DNA of 64,000 nucleotides. Source: JAPLIS01 sp963719415. Lineage in GTDB: Bacteria > Babelota > Babeliae > Babelales > Vermiphilaceae. The notes beneath the pieces are model-generated. The model saw only the letters and a list, made by a program, of their open reading frames with translations. It did not search any database and had not been told where the DNA came from. Within the stretch, counting starts at the first letter, position 1. The number at the start of each line of letters is the position of its first letter. Of the stretch, positions 49,788 to 59,199 are shown one piece after another. The stretch is taken from the NCBI GenBank assembly GCA_963719415.1, contig OY970383.1, forward strand, positions 744,001 to 808,000. Direction: 5' to 3'. The translations under genes and the position numbers were made by a program.

Positions 49788-52573
49788 TGAATATACATAC
49801 TCTATTTAAAAAAATTACTCTATTTCGTATTCTTAGTATATGTTTTATAACCTATTTTATAGTCTGTTCGGTGATCATGGCTGATAGTCAGATTCCTTCT
49901 GCACTCGATAACGATTCAGCTGAATTTTCTGCTATAGATAAAATAGATATTCAGAGCATAGAAGAAAAAACACGCGCAACAGAAATAAAATATCAGACTA
50001 ATACTCAAGAAAAAAAAGATGAACTCATTTTATTTAAACCAAAAAATGAAAATAAGCTGGAAATTATTATAAATCGCCTTGCTGAGCTTTCCGGTAGAAA
50101 TATTATACTTCCCCAAGAAGCATCGTTTAAAGATATCACCGTAAACTTTGATTACCCTGAAAAAATAAGTATTGAAGATGCTTGGGAAAAATTTTTGCCA
50201 ACCGTACTTGATATTGCCGGATATAGCATTTGTCCAAAAGGAGACTTATATGCGATTATCAAAAATGAAAAAGAGATAAGCAAAGAACCTATGCCTATCT
50301 ATATTAATACTACTAATTCAGATAAAAATATACCCGACACAGATCAAAGAATTCGTTACCTTCACTATTTTACCAATATAAAGATTCTTACTATTAAGGA
50401 TGTTTTACAAGGTCTTGTAGCTGGATTATTCCCTTCTGACACTATTTTTGAAATGGATCCTTCCACCAACTCATTTATTCTCTGCGCCAAAGCAAACAAT
50501 ATAAAAGCATTCCTAAAAATTATTGAACCGCTGGATATTCCGGGTTTTCAAGAAGAATATGATATTATAGAACTCAAATATGCTGATGCAAAAACCGTCG
50601 CTGCTATTTTTAATGATCAGATTTTAAAATCAGAACAAGATCGTAATCGCTACCGACTCGATGCAAAAAAAGAATCAAAAGAGACCTATTTTTCAAGCAC
50701 GGTAAAAATAATTCCAGCAGAAAGACTACGTTCTCTTATTTTATTAGGAAAACCTCAAGCGATTCAAAGAATCAAAGATGTTATTAAAAAATATATTGAT
50801 GTTCCTGTTGATAAAGCCGAATCTATTATTCATACCTATCAGCTACAATATCTTGATGCATATGATTTAAAACCAATACTTGAACAAGTAATACAATCAA
50901 AAAGAGGAGGTGGCACCGGTCAATCTCAAGGTCAAAATAGCGAAATGGGGCCAGAGCGTTGGTTCCAGGACGTAATCATCTATGCTGATAGTGTAAAAGA
51001 AAAGGACCACTCCCTTAAATATCCAGGAACCAATACATTGATTGTGGCTGCGCAAGCTGATGATTGGAAGCAGATCAAAGAATTAATCAAAAAATTAGAT
51101 TCTCCTCAGCCACAGGTATTAATAGAAATCCTTATCGCCGATTTAACGTTAAATGATGCTCGTAACTTAGGTGCTATTACCCGTAATCCAGACAATTTCT
51201 CTTTACCTGGCTCTATTAATTTTCAATCCGCTCACTTTAATGGCATTATAACCGATAGCCCTGTTTCTACCGGTGGTACGCCAACTACCATAAAAGCTGA
51301 TCTTCTTGGTGATACAGCAGTAGGCAGCAAACCAGGACAAACATTGGTTTCTCTCAATGATAGCAATGGTGCAACATGGAGTTTGCTACAAATAATAAAT
51401 AGTTTTACCGATTCAAAAGTACTTTCTCATCCGCATATTATTACCACCAATAATCAGTCAGCATTAGTATCCTCAGGGGAAAATCGATTACTTCCTGACG
51501 AAGCTAGTGGAGCAACGGGGGGTACTGCAACTCAAGTATTTAGAACGGTCAAAGCAGATTTGGAGATAAATATTAAGCCTCGTATAAGCTCTGACAACCT
51601 TATCAATCTGCAAATTGACATTAATGTTGATCATTTTGCTATAGACAATCCCGTAAGCGGCACAAAAATTACCCGCAAGCTGGTAACTAATGCTAATGTA
51701 CCCAACAAAACAATCTTGCCTCTTGGTGGTATTATTCAAAAGGGTAATAGAGTTTCTCAAAATGAAACTCCCCTATTAGCTCGCATCCCTCTTATTGGAT
51801 GGTTATTCAAAAATAGAAGCGGTGATGTTGCTGAAAGTCATGTCACCATATTTATTTTACCAACAATCATACAGCCTCGCCTCCGTCCAGGAATTAGTAA
51901 ATATACCAGCGATTATATTCATCTATCACAACAATATGCTGATGAAGGAAATTTATTTGATAGACTCAAAGAACCGATAACTCACCTGTTTTTTAAAACC
52001 GATCATGATATAGAACAGGAAATTAATACTTTTCTATCAAAAGATGAATTTAAAACAGACTTCTATTCTCATCATAACGGCCCAGATGATAATCCAGAAC
52101 AAAGCTTTACCGAAATAGATAAAGAAAAAAAACAAACAAAATTAGAAAAAAAACGTAAAAAAACTAATAAAAACAAAAAAATTCGAATACGAACAACGGG
52201 TACTGATGATACAGATAGCGAGCACACGAATAACACAGAACAGGATTCTTCTGAGACAGATTCTGAAGCTGGTGTAAATGCTGCTACGACTGATACAGAC
52301 ACCCATACAAAACATATAAAACAAGCAAAAAAATCTCCAACACAAATACGAACCAGAAAACGAAAAATTAATACGAGCGATAACCCAGAAGAGAATTCTA
52401 CCGATCCCTTTATAGATACAGAACAGATGAACCCAGAAGAATCTCAAAGACGAACCCAAGAAATTAATACTGCACGAGAAATTAATACTGAAGGTCCATC
52501 GCTCAAAGAGATATTAAAAGACTCAGAAAATCCTTTTACCCGCAATAAACAACAACAAACTTTAAAAACTTAA
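49787..52573 (+). CDS. Secretin (GspD/PilQ family), copy 2
   Basis: 928 residues with a leader (about 1-33). N0 about 82-160 (LIFLFKPKNE-type start, VNFDYPEKISIEDAWEKFLPTVLDIAGYSI), N1-N3 repeats, and secretin domain about 440-700 (QVLIEILIADLTLNDARNLGAITRN ... TPLLARIPLIGWLFKNRSGD). A low-complexity C-terminus of about 200 residues, Asp/Thr/Lys/Glu-rich, follows. It resembles copy 1 but is clearly divergent. Two secretins in one operon could form a mixed or alternative channel. It overlaps the enolase gene's 3' end by 12 bp on the opposite strand. Confidence 0.9.
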   Translation: MNIHTLFKKITLFRILSICFITYFIVCSVIMADSQIPSALDNDSAEFSAIDKIDIQSIEEKTRATEIKYQTNTQEKKDELILFKPKNENKLEIIINRLAELSGRNIILPQEASFKDITVNFDYPEKISIEDAWEKFLPTVLDIAGYSICPKGDLYAIIKNEKEISKEPMPIYINTTNSDKNIPDTDQRIRYLHYFTNIKILTIKDVLQGLVAGLFPSDTIFEMDPSTNSFILCAKANNIKAFLKIIEPLDIPGFQEEYDIIELKYADAKTVAAIFNDQILKSEQDRNRYRLDAKKESKETYFSSTVKIIPAERLRSLILLGKPQAIQRIKDVIKKYIDVPVDKAESIIHTYQLQYLDAYDLKPILEQVIQSKRGGGTGQSQGQNSEMGPERWFQDVIIYADSVKEKDHSLKYPGTNTLIVAAQADDWKQIKELIKKLDSPQPQVLIEILIADLTLNDARNLGAITRNPDNFSLPGSINFQSAHFNGIITDSPVSTGGTPTTIKADLLGDTAVGSKPGQTLVSLNDSNGATWSLLQIINSFTDSKVLSHPHIITTNNQSALVSSGENRLLPDEASGATGGTATQVFRTVKADLEINIKPRISSDNLINLQIDINVDHFAIDNPVSGTKITRKLVTNANVPNKTILPLGGIIQKGNRVSQNETPLLARIPLIGWLFKNRSGDVAESHVTIFILPTIIQPRLRPGISKYTSDYIHLSQQYADEGNLFDRLKEPITHLFFKTDHDIEQEINTFLSKDEFKTDFYSHHNGPDDNPEQSFTEIDKEKKQTKLEKKRKKTNKNKKIRIRTTGTDDTDSEHTNNTEQDSSETDSEAGVNAATTDTDTHTKHIKQAKKSPTQIRTRKRKINTSDNPEENSTDPFIDTEQMNPEESQRRTQEINTAREINTEGPSLKEILKDSENPFTRNKQQQTLKT

Positions 52574-53806
52574 CAAATCTTCTTCGAGTCTGAGTATTCT
52601 ATTATATTTTGACATGCGCTCACCTCGGCAACAAGCACCTGCTTTTATGATATTAGCGCTGACTCCAACTGCTAAATCTGCAATAAAAGATTCGTTTGTT
52701 TCGCCTAAGCTATGAGAGATTATCGTATTAAGATTATATTCTTTGCATAATCTTATAGCCTGTAAAGTCTCTGTGAGGGTGCCGATCTGACTGGGTCTTA
52801 TTACCACGGTGTCTGTAATTTCTTGCTGAATACCATTCCAAATTAATGATGCATGAGACGCAAAAATATCATTTCCCACAATACGCGTTTTAGATTTAAG
52901 TTCAGCATACAATAATGCCCAATGCTGCCAATCTGAGGCTGCCAACCCATCTTCTATTGAATAGATAGGATACTGAAAAACTATTTTTTTATACCATTCT
53001 ACAAGCTCTTCGGCCAAAATCTTTTTACCCTGCCAATTATACATTTTATGGTGAGAATCATATAATTGTGAAGCTGCTATATCTAACGCAATCATTATGG
53101 TCCCATCAAACTCCTTACCAGCAATTTCTATTGCCATAGTTAAGCAATCGAGAACATCTACTTCAGACATATTTTCTGGTACAAATCCTCCTTCATCGCC
53201 AACTGCTGTAGGCTTTCCCTGCTGTATTAATAATTGTCTAAAAGTCTGAAATACCATAACACCAGCTTCAACAGCCATGCGAAAACTACTCATGCCAACA
53301 GGAACAACCATAAAGTCTTGAATCTGTAATGCATTATTCGCCTGTTTACCTCCATTAACCAGATTAAACATAGGACTTGGAAGGGTTACTTCATCAAATC
53401 CACACAGATAGGCTATCAATTCATAAATCTCTATACCTTCACAAAAAGCCTGAGCTTTAGCCACAGCCAAACTCACTGCTATCATCGTATTAACACCCAA
53501 TACCGATTTGTTTTCAGTACCATCAAGTTCTATCAGTTCTGTGTCTAGCTCTACAACATTAGGCTCTCTGCCAATCAACAGAGGAGCTATCTTCGTTTCT
53601 ATGATATTAATAACTTTTAATACCCCATGACCCATTAATCGTGATTCGTTATCAAAAAGAGCTACTGATTCATGTTTACCAACAGAGAGTCCAGAAGGTG
53701 CTGCTGCCATTACTCGCACATCATTATGTAATATTAATTCACACTCAATAGTGGGCAAACCGCGTGAATCATAAATCTCACGAGCCGTAACATTCTTTAT
53801 CTTCAT
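52562..53806 (-). CDS. eno: Enolase-family protein with altered active site
   Basis: 414 residues, full enolase length and fold. Kept: DGTENKS, GDEGGF (E205), LDIAAS (D242), SIEDGL (E285), H365, K388. Altered against typical enolases: PSGAST loop reads PSGLSV; GGSHADN reads GGKQANN; QEF reads QDF (D164); magnesium ligand VGDD reads VGND (N312); catalytic Lys in IKxNQIG is Arg (R337); SHRSGET reads SHSLGET. These positions bind 2-phosphoglycerate and metal or do catalysis in known enolases. The protein may be inactive in glycolysis or repurposed. AAGGAG precedes the ATG. Confidence 0.85.
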   Translation of the reverse strand: MKIKNVTAREIYDSRGLPTIECELILHNDVRVMAAAPSGLSVGKHESVALFDNESRLMGHGVLKVINIIETKIAPLLIGREPNVVELDTELIELDGTENKSVLGVNTMIAVSLAVAKAQAFCEGIEIYELIAYLCGFDEVTLPSPMFNLVNGGKQANNALQIQDFMVVPVGMSSFRMAVEAGVMVFQTFRQLLIQQGKPTAVGDEGGFVPENMSEVDVLDCLTMAIEIAGKEFDGTIMIALDIAASQLYDSHHKMYNWQGKKILAEELVEWYKKIVFQYPIYSIEDGLAASDWQHWALLYAELKSKTRIVGNDIFASHASLIWNGIQQEITDTVVIRPSQIGTLTETLQAIRLCKEYNLNTIISHSLGETNESFIADLAVGVSANIIKAGACCRGERMSKYNRILRLEEDLLSF

Positions 53807-53939
53807 ATTTCTCCTTTTTTTTAAACATTTAGCAAATTAGCATAACAAAAAAATATATCTCAAAGCCATAGGCTAAAAATAGCTGCTAAATGGGTGAGCG
53901 AAAAAATTAAATTTACCTTTTCTTAACCCTGACAAAATC

Positions 53940-53967
53940 TTGACAATGTGGGAGCCCTTAGTAGTAT
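53940..53967 (+). promoter_or_regulatory. Candidate promoter before the ankyrin locus
   Basis: Perfect -35 TTGACA at 53940-53945 and TAGTAT at 53962-53967 with a 16-bp gap (or TATATT at 53965-53970, gap 19). It is about 90 nt upstream of the ATG at 54061. The remainder of 53807-54060 holds no gene. Confidence 0.5.
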
Positions 53968-54060
53968 ATTCCTGTCATAAAAAAGAAACCATTATAGCTA
54001 TACCCATAATAAATTTTTTATAATAAAGGTTTATTATAAAAAAACATAGGAGATCGTAGC

Positions 54061-54204
54061 ATGAAACAAGTTCTCATTAAAAATAAATTAATAATAGTTA
54101 CTTTAGCTTTATTTTCGATAATTAATCTCTTTACCATAACTAGTTTATTTGCTGCGCAAGAAGGTAAAAAACCAGAAAAACCAGAAAAAAAAACAAAGAA
54201 CTAA
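54061..54204 (+). CDS. 47-residue secreted peptide, probably 5' part of a broken ankyrin gene
   Basis: ATG behind TAGGAG. Codes a leader with signal peptide (KLIIVTLALFSIINLFTITSLFA) and a Lys/Pro/Glu tail (GKKPEKPEKKTKN), then TAA. The ankyrin frame that begins at 54205 is in the same frame and directly continuous. The likeliest history is one exported ankyrin protein split by a stop at 54202-54204; the peptide on its own could still be made. Confidence 0.5.
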   Translation: MKQVLIKNKLIIVTLALFSIINLFTITSLFAAQEGKKPEKPEKKTKN

Positions 54205-54705
54205 TTGAGCTATACCAACAATACCTTGACCACAAACAGACTGTTTATAAAATCAAAATTTGATGCCAACTCTCGTGAAATAGCACGACTACTTTTAGAT
54301 GCTCATGCTGATATTAATGCTAAACAAATTACTGGCACAAATGCTGAATTCCACAACACCATAGGATCAAGTGCATTGCATCATGCGTCGGCATCGGATA
54401 GATGTCCTCTAGAAGTAATAGAAATATTGTCTGAAAACATGGATGCTATGCATATTCCAGTAGACGATAATGGCGATACTCCTTTTGACTACTTATGCAA
54501 AACAATAGAAAATGATACGCAACAATTTTTTTTCCCAAAAGCAGCGACACTGCTGTGGTGGTCACATGCTTACCAATTTGCAAAAGCTCGTAATTACCTT
54601 CCAGAACCAGAAACAGCACCTCTTTTAACTGATGGCTTCAATGCTATTGTTTATGATGCACAATGCGCTCGCAAAGACTTCCCTCTTGTCCTGCCTACAA
54701 CATAA
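54205..54705 (+). pseudogene. Ankyrin-repeat protein fragment without its own start
   Basis: 166 codons in frame with the signal peptide upstream but behind a TAA. Ankyrin-type helices: SREIARLLLDAHADINAKQ, GSSALHHASASDRCPLEVIEILSENM, and DDNGDTPFDYLCK, then a tail with ATLLWWSHAYQFAKARNYLPEPETAPLLTDGFNAIVYDAQ. No ribosome site near the TTG at 54205. The LLWW segment recalls LLLWWLPYQ in the ankyrin protein at 56360-57418, so they are related. Readthrough or a decayed gene are both possible. Confidence 0.55.
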
Positions 54706-54911
54706 AAGCATTTAATAAATTGATGCATGAATCAGCCAAAAAATCAACTCCAATTACTTATAAATGAAACCCTATCCGTTAATACAGATATTTCCCATAT
54801 TATAATAAATTATGCATGCAAATATACACCGTTTCCTATATATAGCAAAGCGTTGATAAATAACCCCAAAAGAATATACTAATTTCTAAACAAAAATTTA
54901 GGAGTTATAGT

Positions 54912-55262
54912 ATGTATAGCGTAGACATAAGAAAAAAAGCTCTCGATTTATTAATCGAGAAGAAAATGAAAAAAACAGAAGTAGCATTGTTGCTTGATAT
55001 AGACAGAAAAACATTATATACATGGAATAAAATATTCAAAAAAGAAGGCCGCATTGCACCATTATCAGATCGAACAAAATCTGGAAAAAGCAGAAGAAAA
55101 TTAGATTTAGTTAAATTTAAACTTTTTTTGGACGAACATCAAGATTGGACCATTAAAGCAATGACTGAAGCGTTGAAAGTTGGTAAAACAGCAGTAGGAA
55201 CAGCTATAAAGGCTCTTGGTTACACTCGAAAAAAAAACAATATTTATTCAAAGAAAGAATAG
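54912..55262 (+). CDS. IS630 transposase ORF A (helix-turn-helix part)
   Basis: 116 residues, TAGGAG ribosome site. HTH of the IS630 type: MYSVDIRKKALDLLIEKKMKKTEVALLLDIDRKTLYTWN, and a second HTH around DWTIKAMTEALKVGKTAVGTAIKALGY. Ends soon after the slippery A9 run. Alone it would be a DNA-binding protein able to inhibit transposition. Confidence 0.8.
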   Translation: MYSVDIRKKALDLLIEKKMKKTEVALLLDIDRKTLYTWNKIFKKEGRIAPLSDRTKSGKSRRKLDLVKFKLFLDEHQDWTIKAMTEALKVGKTAVGTAIKALGYTRKKNNIYSKKE

Positions 55263-55783
55263 AGAAAGCACGAATAGAGTTTGCAGAGAAAGTAAAAAAA
55301 ATAAAAAAATCAGAATTGGTATATTTTGACGAATCTGGAATTGACAATAACGAACGATATGCATATGGATGGGGATTGCGTGGCAAGCGCGTTTTTGCTG
55401 AAAAACCCGGGAATTCTACGCAAAGAACAAGTATTTGCGCAGGTCTTTTTGAAAATAAACTTTGTGCGCCTTTAATATTCGATGGTTATTGCAATAAAGA
55501 AATTATTAAATGTTATTTTGAGGCTGTTTTGCTGCCACATATAGGCACTGGAAAGACTATTGTTTTAGATAACGCATCGTTTCACAAATGGATCGAAATC
55601 TCTGATATTGTAAATAAAGCTGGTTGTTCTTTGCTTTTTTTACCTGCTTATTCTCCAGACTTAAACCCAATAGAACATCATTGGGCTTACCTAAAAAATA
55701 ATATTAGGCGTGAGCTTGAATTTGTTGAAAATGATATTTGGAAAGCGACTTGTAATGCATTTGAGAAAATGGGGAATTCTTAG
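55229..55783 (+). CDS. IS630 transposase ORF B (DDE part), expressed by -1 frameshift
   Basis: In the -1 frame after the A9 run: KQYLFKERIEKARIEFAEKVKKI and then the catalytic domain, YFDESGI (D), IVLDNASFH (D), PAYSPDLNPIEHHWAYLKN (E). Ends ATCNAFEKMGNS, a complete C-terminus. An internal ATG at 55316 exists but would lose the first part. The DDE triad is intact, so the element may still be active. Confidence 0.75.
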   Translation, partial: KKKQYLFKERIEKARIEFAEKVKKIKKSELVYFDESGIDNNERYAYGWGLRGKRVFAEKPGNSTQRTSICAGLFENKLCAPLIFDGYCNKEIIKCYFEAVLLPHIGTGKTIVLDNASFHKWIEISDIVNKAGCSLLFLPAYSPDLNPIEHHWAYLKNNIRRELEFVENDIWKATCNAFEKMGNS

Positions 55784-56031
55784 TGCGCTATGCTATATCA
55801 AGCGCTGGCTTATCGAGAAGGTGATAATGAATTATACATACCCAACACACGTCATATTAAAGAACCCAAAAAAAAATTGCATTATATCATAACAAAATAT
55901 ATAGACTGCAAATATTTATGGTATAAAAAAATATTGGTATAATATTCGCCATTTTTTTTTGTTTATATATAATATCTCTATGTGTAACATCTATGCTTAA
56001 CATTAATTTTCTTTACTCAAGGGCCGCTTTC

Positions 56032-56307
56032 ATGAAATTACATATAGCCATATTATTCAGCGCTTGCTGTATCGCCAACAGCCTGTATCCTGCTGAAAAA
56101 AAATCGAATCGCGCTACTCGTGCTGAACTTGCTCGCACTGCTAGAAATCATGCCGCCGCTGCCCAACAACTACTTGCTGGCGATCCTAATGCTGCTCTTA
56201 CTATAAGCTTAAAAAATTTGGTAGAACATCTTTATACAAGGCCAGAGCCAAGAGTTGCAAGACCATCATTTAGCAACCGATATGAACCTAGTAGTTTAAA
56301 TAAATAG
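56032..56307 (+). CDS. Small secreted hypothetical protein
   Basis: 91 residues from the ATG at 56032 (AAGGG 8 nt upstream). Signal peptide MKLHIAILFSACCIANSLYPA, then an Arg/Ala-rich helix (RATRAELARTARNHAAAAQQLLAG) and a basic tail. No family recognised. Two other small genes in the window share the short-leader plus basic-helix form. Confidence 0.45.
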   Translation: MKLHIAILFSACCIANSLYPAEKKSNRATRAELARTARNHAAAAQQLLAGDPNAALTISLKNLVEHLYTRPEPRVARPSFSNRYEPSSLNK

Positions 56308-56359
56308 ATACTAAAAAAACTAGCTCTTAAAAAGCAAAACTGTTTTCATAAAAATAGTA

Positions 56360-57418
56360 TTATGCAAACAGTTTTGCGGTGTTTGGATATTCTCGCTTTG
56401 CGTCTTGGGTTTGCATAACATATCGCAATGAAAGATATGGTTCTCCTACAAAAGAACAGACCAATTTTGTAACACCACTAACCGGTAAAAGTTTTTTAAC
56501 TATACCTTTCATCTTTTTATTTCCTTCATGCCGCCATTGAGGTAAAAGATCTATTTCTCCTACAAAAGAACAGATCAAATCAGCAACATTACCGACAGGT
56601 ATAAATTTTTGGATTTTATTTTTCATATTTTTATTTTGCTTATTTCTCCATTGAGGTGATACTTCATGAATCTTTTTCATTTCTTTGTTAATGGTACAAA
56701 ACAAAGGAAGATGGTCCGGATTCTCTTGTGCAAGATAATAATGTGGTAATTGTCTCTTATCATTTAAAAGACAATCCTGATATGGCAACCACCATAACAA
56801 TAATGCCATTTTTTCTCCAAAATCAGTAGCATCTTTGCTCATTAAACATAGATTATGTAAGGGGGTATCTGTATGTTCTTTATATACAGGCATAATACAA
56901 CGCGAGAGAAATTCTATTACCTTTGTAGAGCGATTACGCGTTACCGCTTTATGTAGTGCTGTAACTCCCGGCATACATTGATAATTAAAATTAGCACCAA
57001 GCTCCGAAAAAATGCCTAATGTTTTCTCTGCCTTTGCAAAATATACAGGTGTTTCTCCGTATACGTCAAGAAATTCTAAAGAAGCACCATACATTACGCA
57101 AGCTCTAATAAGATCATTATCATTCAATAAGCAGGCATGCTTTAATAAAAAGGCTGACCCATATCCATTTATATTTGGATTAGCGCCTTGACGAATCAAA
57201 TCTATCATTTTCCTACTATTTTCAAACCAGGTAATCTTGCAGGCAATTTGACTAGATATTCTGAAAAGCTTTTTTAATTTTTGCGTGAGTAATTCGTTAT
57301 AAACTATTTGTTTGGGCCCATTGCTTTTTAAGCATAATTGCTGTTGAGATTCAGATGCCCAAAATAGTATATACGATGTAAATAAAAAAATTATTGCTAA
57401 AGTAAGTCTGTTTTTCAT
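56360..57418 (-). CDS. Secreted ankyrin-repeat protein with duplicated C-terminal module
   Basis: 352 residues, signal peptide MKNRLTLAIIFLFTSYILFWASES. Ankyrin repeats at about 70-190 (MIDLIRQGANPNINGYGSAFLLKHAC, DLIRACVMYGASLEFLDVYGETPVYFAKAE, GVTALHKAVTRNRSTKVIEFLSR, HTDTPLHNLCLMS). Then a ~45-residue module occurs twice (PQWRxKxNKxMKxxIxKxxPVxxVxxLICSFVGE, about 243-285 and 290-330). The paired 'xxLICSFVGE' ends look like short F-box- or SOCS-like helices, but I cannot confirm that. Ankyrin proteins of intracellular bacteria often act on host proteins. Confidence 0.7.
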   Translation of the reverse strand: MKNRLTLAIIFLFTSYILFWASESQQQLCLKSNGPKQIVYNELLTQKLKKLFRISSQIACKITWFENSRKMIDLIRQGANPNINGYGSAFLLKHACLLNDNDLIRACVMYGASLEFLDVYGETPVYFAKAEKTLGIFSELGANFNYQCMPGVTALHKAVTRNRSTKVIEFLSRCIMPVYKEHTDTPLHNLCLMSKDATDFGEKMALLLWWLPYQDCLLNDKRQLPHYYLAQENPDHLPLFCTINKEMKKIHEVSPQWRNKQNKNMKNKIQKFIPVGNVADLICSFVGEIDLLPQWRHEGNKKMKGIVKKLLPVSGVTKLVCSFVGEPYLSLRYVMQTQDAKREYPNTAKLFA

Positions 57419-57434
57419 AATTTTTATCTGTTAA

Positions 57435-59192
57435 TTAATTAATGGGATTCCACAGTTTAGCATAAGCGCCATTTTTCTCTAAAAGTATTTCGTGATTGCC
57501 TGATTCAACAATAGAGCCCTTATCAAGTACAAAGATAGTATTAGCGCTTCGTACGGTTAAAAGACGATGTGCAATAATGATAATAGTATGATCTGCCGCT
57601 AATGTACTTATTGATTGTTGAATTGCCAGCTCAGTCTCATTATCAACGGCAGAAGTTGCCTCATCAAAAATCAATATTGGTGATTTTTTCATAATAGCAC
57701 GTGCAATTGCAATACGCTGACGCTGTCCTCCGGATAAATTTTTACCATGTTCTTCTATTTTGGTATTATATCCCTGCGGAAGACTTTCAATAAATTCATG
57801 AACCTGAGCCATTTTGGCAGCTGCAATAATTGCATTGTCAGAAGCTCCAAAAGTACCATACGCGATATTATCTGCAATGGTTCCTTCTGCAAGATACACA
57901 TCTTGGCTTACCAAAGCTATTGCTTTACGCAAACTACTGAGTGTTACATCTTTACTATTATTGCCATCTATCAAAATTGATCCACTTGTTGGATCATAAA
58001 AACGCAATAAAAGCTTAACAATCGTACTCTTTCCTGACCCTGTAGCTCCAACAAAAGCAACTATATTCTGGGTAGGAATCTCAAAAGACACGTTATTAAG
58101 TATCTTTACATCATTAGAATAAGAAAAAGAAACATCTTGAAACACTACATTACCACGAACTGAATCTATATCCAAAATATTCTTGCCGCCCAGCAAAGCC
58201 GGCTGACTCTCTAATACACTAAGAATACGTTTAGCACTAGCAGTTGTCCTTTCATACATATCAGTAATGGTCGCCAACGAAGTAAATGGCCACAAGAATC
58301 GTTGTGTTAAAAAAACTAATGCAGCATACCAGTTAATAGGAATAATGCCTTGTAACGCATATATGCCTCCTACAAGCAACGCCATAATAAATCCTACCAT
58401 TATTGCCATACGTACAATAGGAATATAAAAAGCATTTATTTTACTTGCTTTGGCATTTGCTTTTAGATAAAGATCACTTTGCTGCCGCAAAAGACCAACT
58501 TCATACGTTTCCGTTGTATAGCTTTTAATAGTAACAATGCCCTGCAATCTATATGCCATATGGCTTGCTAAATCACTGGAATAGTGACGTACCGATTCAT
58601 ACAAAACAGCTAACTTATTTTGATAATAATAAGCAAGACCAATAATAACCGGTATAGGTAATAAAGTTAGTATTGCTAAAATGGGAGACAAATAAAAAAA
58701 CAATAATCCCATAACAATAATGTTAACGGTTAACTGTATAATCTCATTCGGACCCTGGCTAAAAAACTGCTCTAATTGATGTATGTCTTCCTGCAAAATA
58801 TTGAGTAATCCGCCGGTTGTTTTATTCTCAAAATAAGCAATATCAAGATTTTGCAAATGAGTATATGTTTTTAAACGAAGATCATGTTGAATCTCTTGCG
58901 CTAAACTCCGCCAGGTAATTGCATAAAGATATTCAAAAACCGACTCTAAAATCCATAATAGTGCCGTCAAAGCGCCTACTAAGTAAAGTTGATAAAAAGG
59001 GTTTATAATTCCCAGTTTTGCCACCAAAGAATGTTGTTGATTTACAATAATATCTATTGAAATACCTATCAATATTTCCGGCACTATATCACACAACTTA
59101 TTCAAGACTGAACAGATTGCAGCAAAAAATACTTTACTTTTATTTGGTGATGCATAGTGCAATAGTTTAATTAAAGGGTTAACTCGTTTCAT
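57435..59192 (-). CDS. ABC exporter, fused permease-ATPase (MsbA/MDR-like)
   Basis: 585 residues from the ATG at 59192 (AGGAG upstream; longer in-frame starts overlap the gene before). Six membrane helices in 1-310, then the ATPase: Walker A GATGSGKST, signature LSGGQRQRIAIARAI, Walker B ILIFDEATSAVD, H-loop AHRLLT. Exports a lipid, drug or peptide; substrate cannot be inferred. It begins 8 nt after the GntR-family gene, so the two form an operon and the regulator probably senses something linked to the transported compound. Confidence 0.9.
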   Translation of the reverse strand: MKRVNPLIKLLHYASPNKSKVFFAAICSVLNKLCDIVPEILIGISIDIIVNQQHSLVAKLGIINPFYQLYLVGALTALLWILESVFEYLYAITWRSLAQEIQHDLRLKTYTHLQNLDIAYFENKTTGGLLNILQEDIHQLEQFFSQGPNEIIQLTVNIIVMGLLFFYLSPILAILTLLPIPVIIGLAYYYQNKLAVLYESVRHYSSDLASHMAYRLQGIVTIKSYTTETYEVGLLRQQSDLYLKANAKASKINAFYIPIVRMAIMVGFIMALLVGGIYALQGIIPINWYAALVFLTQRFLWPFTSLATITDMYERTTASAKRILSVLESQPALLGGKNILDIDSVRGNVVFQDVSFSYSNDVKILNNVSFEIPTQNIVAFVGATGSGKSTIVKLLLRFYDPTSGSILIDGNNSKDVTLSSLRKAIALVSQDVYLAEGTIADNIAYGTFGASDNAIIAAAKMAQVHEFIESLPQGYNTKIEEHGKNLSGGQRQRIAIARAIMKKSPILIFDEATSAVDNETELAIQQSISTLAADHTIIIIAHRLLTVRSANTIFVLDKGSIVESGNHEILLEKNGAYAKLWNPIN

Positions 59193-59199
59193 AATTCTC

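Larger units (their letters stand above)
54912..55783 (+). mobile_element. IS630-family insertion sequence (core)
   Basis: Two overlapping frames together code a full IS630-type transposase of about 290 residues, joined by a -1 shift at an A9 run (55230-55238). I could not define terminal inverted repeats or the TA target duplication, so only the coding core is given. 55784-56031 downstream shows no gene. Confidence 0.75.

Noticed and set aside
54205..54264. TTG as a genuine start of a separate ankyrin gene
   Set aside because: No ribosome site, and it is the codon right after the TAA in a continuous frame with a signal peptide upstream.
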